A stretch of DNA of 64,000 nucleotides from Akkermansia muciniphila (GTDB taxonomy: Bacteria; Verrucomicrobiota; Verrucomicrobiia; Verrucomicrobiales; Akkermansiaceae), in NCBI RefSeq assembly GCF_018709685.1, contig NZ_JABDHQ010000001.1:62001-126000 (forward strand). The letters run 5' to 3'. Below the pieces are notes generated by a model, which saw nothing but the letters and a program-made list of their open reading frames with translations, did not search any database and was not told the origin of the DNA. Positions 1 to 7,340 of this stretch are shown here, piece after piece. Within the stretch, counting starts at the first letter, position 1, and the number at the start of each line of letters is the position of its first letter. Position numbers and translations under genes: made by a program.

Positions 1-1
1 G

Positions 2-868
2 CGCAGCCCGGTCCTGTCCGAGACGGCCGCTCCCCTGGCTCCCAACATCCACCCCACATGTGACCTGGAGCAGGTGAGGGATGCGGAACTCATCGTAGTA
101 GTGGTGCCTTCCGTAGCCATGCGTTCCGTGGCGCAGCGGCTGCGCGGCCTCCCGGTACGGCCGGACGCTGTAATCGTCTCCTGCACCAAGGGCATTGAAC
201 AGGGCACCCATAAAAGAATGACGGAGATCCTTCAGGAATATCTGCCCTCCAATCCCATAGGCGTGCTTTCCGGCCCCAACCATGCGGAAGACATCTGCCT
301 GGGCCTTCCGTCCGCCTCCCTGATCGGTTTTGAAAACCCCAAGTATGCGGACTGGGTGCAGCAAATCTTCGTTTCCAAAACTTTCCGCGTTTACTCCGCC
401 ACGGACATCATCGGGATGCAGCTGGGAGGAACCATTAAGAACGTCTTCGCCATCGGCGCCGGACTGTGCGAGGGGCTGAAGCTGGGGGATAACGCCCAGG
501 CCGCCCTGCTGACCCGCGGCCTGGCGGAAATGACGCGCATCGGCGTAGCCAGCGGAGGCCGCAGGGAAACCTTCATGGGCCTTTCCGGCGTGGGTGATCT
601 CATTGTCACCTGCTATTCCCGCCACTCCCGCAACCAGACGGTGGGCCGGAGGCTGGCGGAAGGGAAAAGCCTCCAGGAAATCCTGGACACCCTGGGCATG
701 GTGGCGGAAGGGGTGCCCAACACGCTCTCCGTCTATGAAATTGCGCGGAAGCTGGGAGTCAGGACGCCCCTGATTGACGCCGTGTATTCCGTTCTTTATG
801 AATCCAAGCCGCCGATGGAAGCGCTTGTGGAGCTCATGACGCGTGACCCGCGGCCGGAATTAGATTGA
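2..868 (+). CDS. gpsA: Glycerol-3-phosphate dehydrogenase [NAD(P)+], 5'-truncated by window edge
   Basis: Reduces dihydroxyacetone phosphate to sn-glycerol-3-phosphate, the backbone for phospholipid synthesis, in the cytoplasm. The frame is open from base 2, so the N-terminal Rossmann glycine motif lies outside the window. What remains shows family landmarks in order: VVVVPSVAMR (end of the nucleotide-binding domain), SGPNHAEDI, GTIKNVFAIGAG with the conserved catalytic lysine, GLSGVGDLIVTC, and the C-terminal LMTRDPRPELD typical of GpsA. It ends at a TGA. Only about 20-40 N-terminal residues seem to be missing. Identification is secure; the true start cannot be seen. Confidence 0.95.
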   Translation, partial: RSPVLSETAAPLAPNIHPTCDLEQVRDAELIVVVVPSVAMRSVAQRLRGLPVRPDAVIVSCTKGIEQGTHKRMTEILQEYLPSNPIGVLSGPNHAEDICLGLPSASLIGFENPKYADWVQQIFVSKTFRVYSATDIIGMQLGGTIKNVFAIGAGLCEGLKLGDNAQAALLTRGLAEMTRIGVASGGRRETFMGLSGVGDLIVTCYSRHSRNQTVGRRLAEGKSLQEILDTLGMVAEGVPNTLSVYEIARKLGVRTPLIDAVYSVLYESKPPMEALVELMTRDPRPELD

Positions 869-925
869 TTTTTTGTTTTTTTGAGTTGCTTTTCCTCGAC
901 AAATTGTACTATATAAACAATCAGT

Positions 926-1360
926 ATGAAACGTGCCATCATCTCAGCTCTTTTTGCCGCCGGCGCCATCGGTGTCGCCAGTGCGGACATTCAGGCTCCT
1001 CCCGCTTCCGAATACACCCCCACCCGCAAGCTGGGCCGCGCCATTGCCAACCTCATTTATTCCGTTGAGGAAATTCCGCTTGGAGTGATCAACTGGACCA
1101 GCCGTGAAGGCGACTATGCCGGTTTTTCCGTGGGCATCGTTGATGGCACCGCTACCATGCTTGAACGCATGGGCTACGGCATCTATGAGCTGGTCACGTT
1201 CTGGGCCCCCACTTACAAGTGCACGTACAAGCCCCCCTATCAGGGACGTTGCGGCATGAGCGGCCTTAAGGAATACAACCCCAACGGCGGCTTGAGCGAA
1301 TTCCCGGCGGAACTCAGCTTCCAGAGCTACTACAAGTACTCCCGCCAGCAGCGCGACTAA
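926..1360 (+). CDS. Small secreted protein, exosortase system-associated TIGR04073-like
   Basis: A 144-residue protein with a cleavable signal peptide (MKRAIISALFAAGAIGVASA, cut near residue 20). The mature part, with its RKLGRAIANLIYS segment followed by EIPLGVINW and a hydrophobic GIVDGTATMLERMGYGIYELVTF stretch ending in FWAP, matches my memory of the TIGR04073 family, which co-occurs with exosortase/PEP-CTERM systems in Verrucomicrobiota and Planctomycetota. Its biochemical role is unknown. It lies 58 bp after gpsA and is followed by a hairpin terminator, so it may be a single-gene unit. A PEP-CTERM protein is also encoded in this window at 6519-7217. Family call moderately sure; function not claimed. 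Confidence 0.75.
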   Translation: MKRAIISALFAAGAIGVASADIQAPPASEYTPTRKLGRAIANLIYSVEEIPLGVINWTSREGDYAGFSVGIVDGTATMLERMGYGIYELVTFWAPTYKCTYKPPYQGRCGMSGLKEYNPNGGLSEFPAELSFQSYYKYSRQQRD

Positions 1361-1385
1361 GGTCCGGCTGTCAAGAATTTCAAAA

Positions 1386-1419
1386 GGGCTGTCTGCAAGC
1401 AAGCGGACGGCCCTTTTTT
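1386..1419 (+). terminator. Rho-independent terminator after the TIGR04073-like gene
   Basis: GGGCTGTCTGC pairs, with two G-T pairs, to GCGGACGGCCC and is followed by six T. It sits 25 bp downstream of the stop codon. Confidence 0.8.
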
Positions 1420-1510
1420 ATATGGTGGATTTGCGTGGCCTTGACAATAGCCGCCATTGACGGAAAAAGGGGGAAAACGTATTCTTCCGTACCGGAAAGG
1501 CTTCCATATC

Positions 1511-2329
1511 ATGAATAAAACAGTTGTTTTCATCAGCCTGGGCGCTGCCGTCTGCATGACAGCCCCCGCATTTGCCCAGGACACCCATCTTTCCCTGACC
1601 AAACAGAGCGTTGCCAGCATGCATGAAATTACGGCGGCGCTGGACAAGGTGACGGATGAGCCCGGAGCGGCGGACGCCGTGAAAACGGTTAAAAAGGTGC
1701 GTGAAAAGCTGGTGGACCTGGGGAAAAGGCAGTTGGAGCTTCCCGGCGCCACGCCGCAGGAACAGGCGCAGATTGCCGCCCAGATGACGGAAGTGCAGAA
1801 GATTTCCGGTGAGTTGGTGAAATCCCTGGCCCGCTTGAAAAAAGAAGGCCTGCTCACGCCTGACTTGCAGAAGGCTTTGATGGATTTGCAGTCCGTCCAG
1901 ACGGAACTGGCGCAGGCCTCCCAGGACAAAGCCGCGCAGGCGGAGCCGTTCCCGAAGGATGCGGAGGGCAACACGCATGAAACCCTGCTGGCTAAAACCG
2001 TGGATGAAGTCAAGAAGTTGGATGACTCCCTGTCCAGGGTGAAGGATGAGGAAACCAGCAAGGCCGCCGTAGACCAGATAGGGCATTACCGAACCGCCCT
2101 GCTGGACATTGCCAAAAAGCAGGCCGCCCTGCCTCCTCTCACCCGCAACCAGCAGGCCAAGCTGACGGGAGTGCAGCAGCAGCTTGTGGAAATGATGCAG
2201 CCCATCGTCAAGCATGTGACGGCCATCATGCTTTCTCCGGATGCCTCCAGGAACCTGAAGGAAGCCCTGAATTCCCTTTCCGAATTGCCCAGGGAAGTTC
2301 AGAAAATCCGTGAAGAGGCGGCCAAGTGA
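1511..2329 (+). CDS. Secreted helical protein with an internal duplication, unknown function
   Basis: A 272-residue protein. The ATG at 1511 was chosen over an in-frame ATG at 1457 because it starts a good signal peptide (MNKTVVFISLGAAVCMTAPAFAQ, cut after AFA). The mature protein is almost entirely predicted alpha helix, rich in K, E, A, Q and L, with no cysteine. It appears to hold two related units of about 70 residues: one containing VREKLVDLGKRQLELPGATPQ and one containing YRTALLDIAKKQAALPPLT, each followed by a second helix (QAQIAAQMTEVQ / QQAKLTGVQQQL). This suggests a periplasmic or surface helical bundle. I do not recognise the family. It stands alone between a terminator and the radical SAM pair. 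Confidence 0.8.
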   Translation: MNKTVVFISLGAAVCMTAPAFAQDTHLSLTKQSVASMHEITAALDKVTDEPGAADAVKTVKKVREKLVDLGKRQLELPGATPQEQAQIAAQMTEVQKISGELVKSLARLKKEGLLTPDLQKALMDLQSVQTELAQASQDKAAQAEPFPKDAEGNTHETLLAKTVDEVKKLDDSLSRVKDEETSKAAVDQIGHYRTALLDIAKKQAALPPLTRNQQAKLTGVQQQLVEMMQPIVKHVTAIMLSPDASRNLKEALNSLSELPREVQKIREEAAK

Positions 2330-2400
2330 ACTTTCTGGGGAATACCCCTCTTTTGGACTGGTCAAAAATTATAATTGTTCTAAAGTGGCTGTCCTGAGGA

Positions 2401-3462
2401 ATGCGACCGATTTTTAGTGAAACAGATCTCAATGAACGCCCCTTCCTGGTTTTCTGGGAAGTGACGCGCGCCTGCGCGCTGGCGTGCAAACATTGCCGCG
2501 CCGTGGCCCAGCCGCGGCCTCATCCTGATGAATTGACCCATGAGGAAGCCCTGCGCCTGATTGACCAATTGGCGGAGCTGCGCCCTCCCATGCTGGTACT
2601 GACGGGCGGGGACCCCGTGATGAGGCCGGACATTCTGGAATTGATCCGCGCGGCGGCGGGAAAGGGGCTGCACGTGGCGTTGAGCCCCGCCGCTACCGCC
2701 CGGCTGCTGCATGCGGACTTCCATGCCTTGAAGGAGGCCGGGGTCCAAAGCATGTCCCTGAGCCTGGACGGTGCGCATGAGGCTACGCATGACGCCTTCC
2801 GCGGCGTTCGCCACACGTATGAACGGACCCTGCGCGCGGCGGAAATGGCGAAGGAGGCGGGCATGCACCTGCAAATCAACACCACCATCACCAGAAGCAC
2901 CCTGGGTGAGTTTGACGACTTTGTGGAGCTGATGAAGAAGATGGAGCCGGGCATGTGGAGCGTGTTCCTGCTGGTGCCCACGGGCCGCGCCGCCATGGAT
3001 GAAATGCCCACGGCGGAAGAAGTGGAGGCCGTCTGGGAAAAACTCAGCAAGGTGAGCCGTGAAGTCACTTTCGGCGTCAAGACCACGGAAGGGCACCATT
3101 ACCGCCGTGTGGCCCTTCAGGAAGCCCGCGCGCAGGGGAGCAAGCCTGCGCGCCGCGCCATCCCTACCCGGGACGGCAAGGGAATCATGTTCATCTCCCA
3201 TACCGGGGAAATCCAGCCCTCTGGCTTCCTTCCCGTTACGGCGGGAAACGTCCGGACGGACGACCCCGGAGAAATCTACCGCACGCACCCCCTTTTCCTC
3301 AAACTCCGGGACGACAACGCGCTGCAGGGCAAATGCGGCCGGTGCGAGTACCGCACCGTCTGCGGCGGCTCCCGTTCCCGCGCCTATGCCGTTTACGGAG
3401 ACATGATGGCGGAAGACAACCTCTGCCCCTACCAGCCCAGGCTTTCACAACACCATGATTAA
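2401..3462 (+). CDS. Radical SAM/SPASM protein, TIGR04053/AhbD-like
   Basis: A 353-residue radical SAM enzyme. The [4Fe-4S]/SAM motif is C25-x3-C29-x2-C32 (CALACKHC), followed by GGDP at 69-72 and a C-terminal SPASM-type cysteine set (CGRCEYRTVCGG ... CPY). Phrases such as HCRAVAQP, LTGGDP, LVPTGRA and VKTTEGHHYRR are typical of the TIGR04053 branch, which is related to NirJ and AhbD. AhbD converts iron-coproporphyrin III to heme by oxidative decarboxylation. The next gene looks like AhbC, overlaps this one by 8 bp and is surely co-transcribed, so a late heme-synthesis role is a reasonable inference. It is not proven: SPASM proteins also mature peptides. Confidence 0.85.
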   Translation: MRPIFSETDLNERPFLVFWEVTRACALACKHCRAVAQPRPHPDELTHEEALRLIDQLAELRPPMLVLTGGDPVMRPDILELIRAAAGKGLHVALSPAATARLLHADFHALKEAGVQSMSLSLDGAHEATHDAFRGVRHTYERTLRAAEMAKEAGMHLQINTTITRSTLGEFDDFVELMKKMEPGMWSVFLLVPTGRAAMDEMPTAEEVEAVWEKLSKVSREVTFGVKTTEGHHYRRVALQEARAQGSKPARRAIPTRDGKGIMFISHTGEIQPSGFLPVTAGNVRTDDPGEIYRTHPLFLKLRDDNALQGKCGRCEYRTVCGGSRSRAYAVYGDMMAEDNLCPYQPRLSQHHD

Positions 3463-4702
3463 TATTACCAGACTTTGGACAGGGGCGGAACAGCCCGCGG
3501 ACCATTTGAGATACGGGCAGGGCCACGGGCACGGCCGCTCTGCGGGAGGCGCCGTGGAATCCTGCGCTCCGGCATCTTCCCGCGTCCGGAAGCCCATTGT
3601 GGTCTGGAATATCACGCGCACCTGCAACCTCAAGTGCGTGCATTGCTATGCGGACGCCTCCGCCAGGAAATTTGAAGGGGAGCTGGACTGGGACCAGTGC
3701 TGTGCGGTCATTGACGATCTGGCGGACTACAAGGTGAACGCCCTGCTGTTCTCCGGAGGGGAGCCGCTGGTGCATCCGCGCTTCATGGAGCTGCTGGAAC
3801 GCGCTACCGGAAAAGGGCTGAAGGTGACCATCTCCACGAACGGAACCCGCATTACGCCGGAAGCCGCCGCGCGGTTCAAGGAACTGGGCGTGGCGTACGT
3901 AGGCATTTCCCTGGACGGCATCGGCGCCGTCCATGACAAGTTCCGCGGAGTGGAAGGCTCCTTTGAACAGGCGGTGCGCGGTTTCAAGCTCTGCAGTGAA
4001 GTGGGGCAGAAGACGGGCCTGCGCCTGACGCTGACCCGCAACAACGTGCAGTGCATGGAGCAGATTCTGGACTTCATTGACGCCAATGACATCCAGCGTG
4101 TCTGCTTTTACCATCTGGTTCCCACGGGCCGTGGCGTGGAGGTGCAGACCCTGACGCAGGAAGAGGCGCGCCATGCCATGGACACCCTGATCGCCCGCGT
4201 GGAGCAATGGAAGGCGGAGGGCAAGAACCGTGAAGTGCTGACCGTTACCCAGCCCGCGGACGGCATTTACCTGCTGCTGCGCCAGCTCCGGGAAGGTTCC
4301 CCGCTGGCCAAGGACACGCTGAACCTGCTCCAGTGGAACGGCGGCGGGGCGAACAGCTCCGGCCGCGGCATTGCCAACATTGACACCCAGGGCACCGTGC
4401 ATCCGGACCAGTTCTGGCAGTCCGTCACGCTGGGCAATGTGAAGGCCAACCTGTTTTCCGACCTTTGGGACGCCAAGGCGGGCGCTGCGGCGGACATGCT
4501 GCCTGAACTGCGCGGGTCCGACGACCCCCTGGAACGGCAGAAAAAGATTGAAGGCCGCTGCGGCCGCTGCGTGCACTTTGCCCTGTGCGGGGGCGGCTTC
4601 CGCACCCGTGCCGCGTTCGCCAACGGGCACTGGTACGGGTCCGACCCCGGCTGCTACCTGACGGAAGAGGAAATTTCCACCCCTCTGCCGGAAGCCGACT
4701 GA
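3455..4702 (+). CDS. ahbC: Radical SAM/SPASM protein, AhbC-like (12,18-didecarboxysiroheme deacetylase candidate)
   Basis: A 415-residue radical SAM protein. The N-terminal MINITRLWTGAEQPADHLRY resembles the diagnostic start of AhbC/NirJ proteins. The cluster ligands are C57-x3-C61-x2-C64 (CNLKCVHCY), GGEP lies at 101-104, and a SPASM-like cysteine set (GRCGRCVHFALCGGG ... CY) closes the protein. In the alternative, siroheme-dependent heme pathway AhbC removes the two acetate side chains of 12,18-didecarboxysiroheme to give iron-coproporphyrin III. The extra histidine/glycine-rich stretch at residues 21-32 (GQGHGHGRSAGG) may bind metal. It overlaps the upstream radical SAM gene by 8 bp. AhbA/B genes are not in the window. 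Confidence 0.8.
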   Translation: MINITRLWTGAEQPADHLRYGQGHGHGRSAGGAVESCAPASSRVRKPIVVWNITRTCNLKCVHCYADASARKFEGELDWDQCCAVIDDLADYKVNALLFSGGEPLVHPRFMELLERATGKGLKVTISTNGTRITPEAAARFKELGVAYVGISLDGIGAVHDKFRGVEGSFEQAVRGFKLCSEVGQKTGLRLTLTRNNVQCMEQILDFIDANDIQRVCFYHLVPTGRGVEVQTLTQEEARHAMDTLIARVEQWKAEGKNREVLTVTQPADGIYLLLRQLREGSPLAKDTLNLLQWNGGGANSSGRGIANIDTQGTVHPDQFWQSVTLGNVKANLFSDLWDAKAGAAADMLPELRGSDDPLERQKKIEGRCGRCVHFALCGGGFRTRAAFANGHWYGSDPGCYLTEEEISTPLPEAD

Positions 4703-4822
4703 TTCCGCGCAAGGCTTTGCCCGGCACAGCCAGGGATGCCCCATGCTGCACTGCGTATAGGGAGAAAACCGCGCTTTTCCCTGCTTTACAAGGCACGCGG
4801 CATGGCATAGCATCCCTGCATC

Positions 4823-6112
4823 ATGAGTCAGGAACTGAGACCGGAAACGCTGTGCGTGCAGGCGGGCTGGACCCCCAAAAAGGGAGAACCCCGCGTATTG
4901 CCCATTTACCAGAGCACCACGTTCAAGTATGAAACCAGCGAGCAAATGGCCAAATTGTTCGATCTGGAAGAAGCCGGATTCTTTTACACGCGCCTTCAGA
5001 ATCCCACCAATGAAGCGGTTGCCAGAAAAATCGCGGAGTTGGAAGGCGGCGTGGCCGCCATCCTGACCTCCTCCGGACAGGCGGCTTCCTTCTTTGCCGT
5101 TTTCAACATCTGCGAGGCCGGAGACCACATCGTCAGCGCCGCTTCCATTTACGGGGGGACGTACAACCTTTTTGCCGTCACTTTCCGCAAGATGGGCATA
5201 GAAGTCACCTTTGTGGATCAGGACGCCCCGGCGGAGGAAATAGCCAAGGCCTTCCGCCCTAATACGAAAGCCCTGTTTGCGGAAACCATTTCCAATCCCA
5301 CGCTCTGTGTGCTGGACATCCGCAAGATGGCGGACATCGCCCATGCGCACGGCGTTCCCCTGATCGTGGACAATACCTTCGCCACGCCTATCAACTGCCG
5401 TCCCTTTGAATGGGGCGCGGACATTATCACCCACTCCACCACCAAGTATATGGACGGCCATGCCACGGCAGTGGGCGGAGCCATTGTGGACAGCGGCAAC
5501 TTTGACTGGGAAGCCCACAGGGACAAATTCCCGGGCCTGACGGAGCCGGACCCCTCCTATCACGGGCTTTCCTACAGCAAGAGCTTCGGCAAGGGCGCCT
5601 ACATTACCAAGGCGACCGTCCAGCTCATGCGCGACCTGGGTTCCATCCAGTCCCCGCAGAACGCCTTCCTGCTCAACCTGGGCCTGGAAACCCTGCACCT
5701 GCGCGTGCCCCGTCACTGTGAAAACGCGCAAAAGGTGGCGGAATTCCTGGAAAGCCGGGAGGAAGTGGCCTGGATCAACTATCCGGGCCTGCCGTCCAAC
5801 AAGTATCATGACCTGGCGCAGAAGCAATTCCGCTGCGGGCAATCCTGCGGGGTGGTCACCTTCGGTATCCGGGGCGGCCGTGACCGCGCCATCAAATTCA
5901 TGGACAGCCTGAAACTGGCCGCCATCGTCACCCATGTGGCGGACTCCCGCACCTGCGTTCTCCATCCCGCCAGCCATACGCACCGCCAGTTGACGGATGA
6001 ACAGCTCATGGAAGCGGGCGTCCGGCCCGACCTCATCCGTTTTTCCGTAGGGACGGAAGCCGCGGAAGACATTATTGCAGACCTTGGCCAGGCTCTGGAA
6101 GCCATCCGTTAA
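4823..6112 (+). CDS. metY: O-acetylhomoserine aminocarboxypropyltransferase/sulfhydrylase
   Basis: A 429-residue PLP enzyme of the Cys/Met metabolism family that makes homocysteine from O-acetylhomoserine and sulfide for methionine synthesis. Landmarks are PIYQSTTFKY at 28-36, YTRLQNPT (phosphate contacts), LTSSGQAA, the aspartate in IVDNTFATP that holds the PLP ring nitrogen, and the Schiff-base lysine K208 in HSTTKYMDGH. Length and the C-terminal SHTHRQLTDEQL...IRFSVGTE fit MetY rather than the shorter MetB/MetC. A 120-bp leader separates it from the radical SAM pair; I see no SAM-type riboswitch in it. Confidence 0.93.
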   Translation: MSQELRPETLCVQAGWTPKKGEPRVLPIYQSTTFKYETSEQMAKLFDLEEAGFFYTRLQNPTNEAVARKIAELEGGVAAILTSSGQAASFFAVFNICEAGDHIVSAASIYGGTYNLFAVTFRKMGIEVTFVDQDAPAEEIAKAFRPNTKALFAETISNPTLCVLDIRKMADIAHAHGVPLIVDNTFATPINCRPFEWGADIITHSTTKYMDGHATAVGGAIVDSGNFDWEAHRDKFPGLTEPDPSYHGLSYSKSFGKGAYITKATVQLMRDLGSIQSPQNAFLLNLGLETLHLRVPRHCENAQKVAEFLESREEVAWINYPGLPSNKYHDLAQKQFRCGQSCGVVTFGIRGGRDRAIKFMDSLKLAAIVTHVADSRTCVLHPASHTHRQLTDEQLMEAGVRPDLIRFSVGTEAAEDIIADLGQALEAIR

Positions 6113-6135
6113 ACCGGTCTTTCCTTTCTCGTACG

Positions 6136-6173
6136 AGCAGCCGTTCCGCGGGCATCTCCGCGGAACGGCTGCT
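6136..6173. terminator. Long perfect hairpin after metY
   Basis: AGCAGCCGTTCCGCGG pairs perfectly with CCGCGGAACGGCTGCT around a 6-nt loop. There is no T-run on either side, so it may terminate inefficiently or act as an mRNA-stabilising 3' end. Confidence 0.6.
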
Positions 6174-6480
6174 CTGTGTGTGGTATGGGGAAGGCCGGGA
6201 TGGCACGGAGTGTGGAATGCCTCCGGAAAAACCATTTCCCGGAGCAGGGGCCTCCCCTCCCTTGTAAAAACCTGCGGAAACTCCGCAGAAAAATAACTTC
6301 ATTTCATTTTCCCCTTATTCCAAAGCTTAATTCCACGTAAAATAGGTATTTTAATAGGGTTATAAAGAAAAATCCAGCAAGGGCGCGTTCCGGGAAACGC
6401 TTCGGCCTTTCAACCTCAAGAAGATGCGCCAGATTTCAGAAAAAGCGGAAAATTCAAAGACTTTTCTTCTTAATTGTAAA
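6174..6480. other. Intergenic stretch without a recognisable gene
   Basis: About 300 bp between the metY hairpin and the promoter of the PEP-CTERM gene. The right half becomes A/T-rich. Open frames here are short and lack family signals. I see nothing functional besides the edges. Confidence 0.5.
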
Positions 6481-6509
6481 TTGACATAACATAATAAATT
6501 TATTATGGT
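6481..6509 (+). promoter_or_regulatory. Promoter-like element with an 18-bp perfect palindrome
   Basis: TTGACA at 6481-6486 is followed 17 bp later by TATGGT. Between them lies CATAATAAATTTATTATG (6490-6507), a perfect 18-bp palindrome that would overlap the -10 region. The start codon is at 6519, so the leader would be very short. Likely an operator over the promoter of the PEP-CTERM gene; the regulator is unknown. Confidence 0.5.
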
Positions 6510-6518
6510 GTGTAGCTT

Positions 6519-7217
6519 ATGAAAAGTAGATATTGTGCTGTATTAATAAGCTGCGCCAGCGTGCTGGCCGCCAATGCCGCTACCATTACTGCTGAACTGC
6601 CTGAATCGGCCAATTTGCCACAAACGGCAACCATGGCGCCGCAGACGGGGAACCAGCTTCTGGATAAGGTAAGGACCCGCGGGTTTGGCGTCTATGCGGG
6701 AGGCAATAACAACAGCCTGGCCAACTGGCCCCAAAATGGAGAAGGAACCTGGATCAGCAACGAGAACGTCGGCTCCATCATCCTGTGCGGCAGGAGCGGC
6801 GTGGCCGGAGACTCCTTTGCCATGGTGCTGCGGGGCCCGGAGCAGGGAGACCTTGTCTCCTCCATCGTTTTTTCCTGTGATACGCCAGCCTCCGTCATCA
6901 CCAGCTACGTCATGGTTCTGGCGGTTTATGACTCCGCCGGAACGCTTGTCCAGGACCTCTCCGCCATGGAAAGTTTTACCTTTAATTCCACCTCCGGGAC
7001 GACGGCCGTCTCCCTGAACATGGCGGATGCCCCTCTGGCGTGGGGAGAGGGTTACAAGGTAGTTGCAGGAGTGCGCGGCGGTGCCGGGCCCGCCACCTCC
7101 CCTTACACGCTCTCCAACATCCAGGTGGCCTATGAGATTGTTCCGGAACCGGGTTCCGTCTCCCTGGGAATGTTGGGCCTGGGCGCGCTGGCCGTACGGA
7201 GGTACCGGAGCCGGTGA
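6519..7217 (+). CDS. PEP-CTERM sorting domain protein
   Basis: A 232-residue exported protein. It has an N-terminal signal peptide (residues 1-20, ending ASVLAANA) and a C-terminal tripartite PEP-CTERM signal: VPEP at 208-211, a hydrophobic helix GSVSLGMLGLGALAV, and a basic tail RRYRSR. In known systems exosortase cleaves at this signal during export to the outer surface. The middle is beta-rich and low in charge, with no catalytic motif I recognise. It has its own promoter-like site with a palindrome and no co-directional neighbour, so it is probably a single-gene unit. Its ligand or role is unknown. Confidence 0.88.
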   Translation: MKSRYCAVLISCASVLAANAATITAELPESANLPQTATMAPQTGNQLLDKVRTRGFGVYAGGNNNSLANWPQNGEGTWISNENVGSIILCGRSGVAGDSFAMVLRGPEQGDLVSSIVFSCDTPASVITSYVMVLAVYDSAGTLVQDLSAMESFTFNSTSGTTAVSLNMADAPLAWGEGYKVVAGVRGGAGPATSPYTLSNIQVAYEIVPEPGSVSLGMLGLGALAVRRYRSR

Positions 7218-7340
7218 ACAGCCATTCCGCCAACCGGGAGGGAAGCGGGATTTGTCCCCCGCCTCCTTTTCCCGTTACGTTTGAAAAGGGCGAACTTCCG
7301 GAATGTGGGAAAACACGGCTTTCCGCCAGCCGGAGCGGGG

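Noticed and set aside
4703-4822. A possible SAM riboswitch before metY
   Set aside because: The 120-bp leader lacks the conserved SAM-I or SAM-II core patterns and no terminator hairpin with T-run precedes the start.
3299-6235. A very long open frame (978 codons) on the minus strand
   Set aside because: It lies antisense to the AhbC-like and metY genes, which have clear family motifs. Its translation is rich in His, Gly and Arg with no domain. High G+C DNA gives such open antisense frames.
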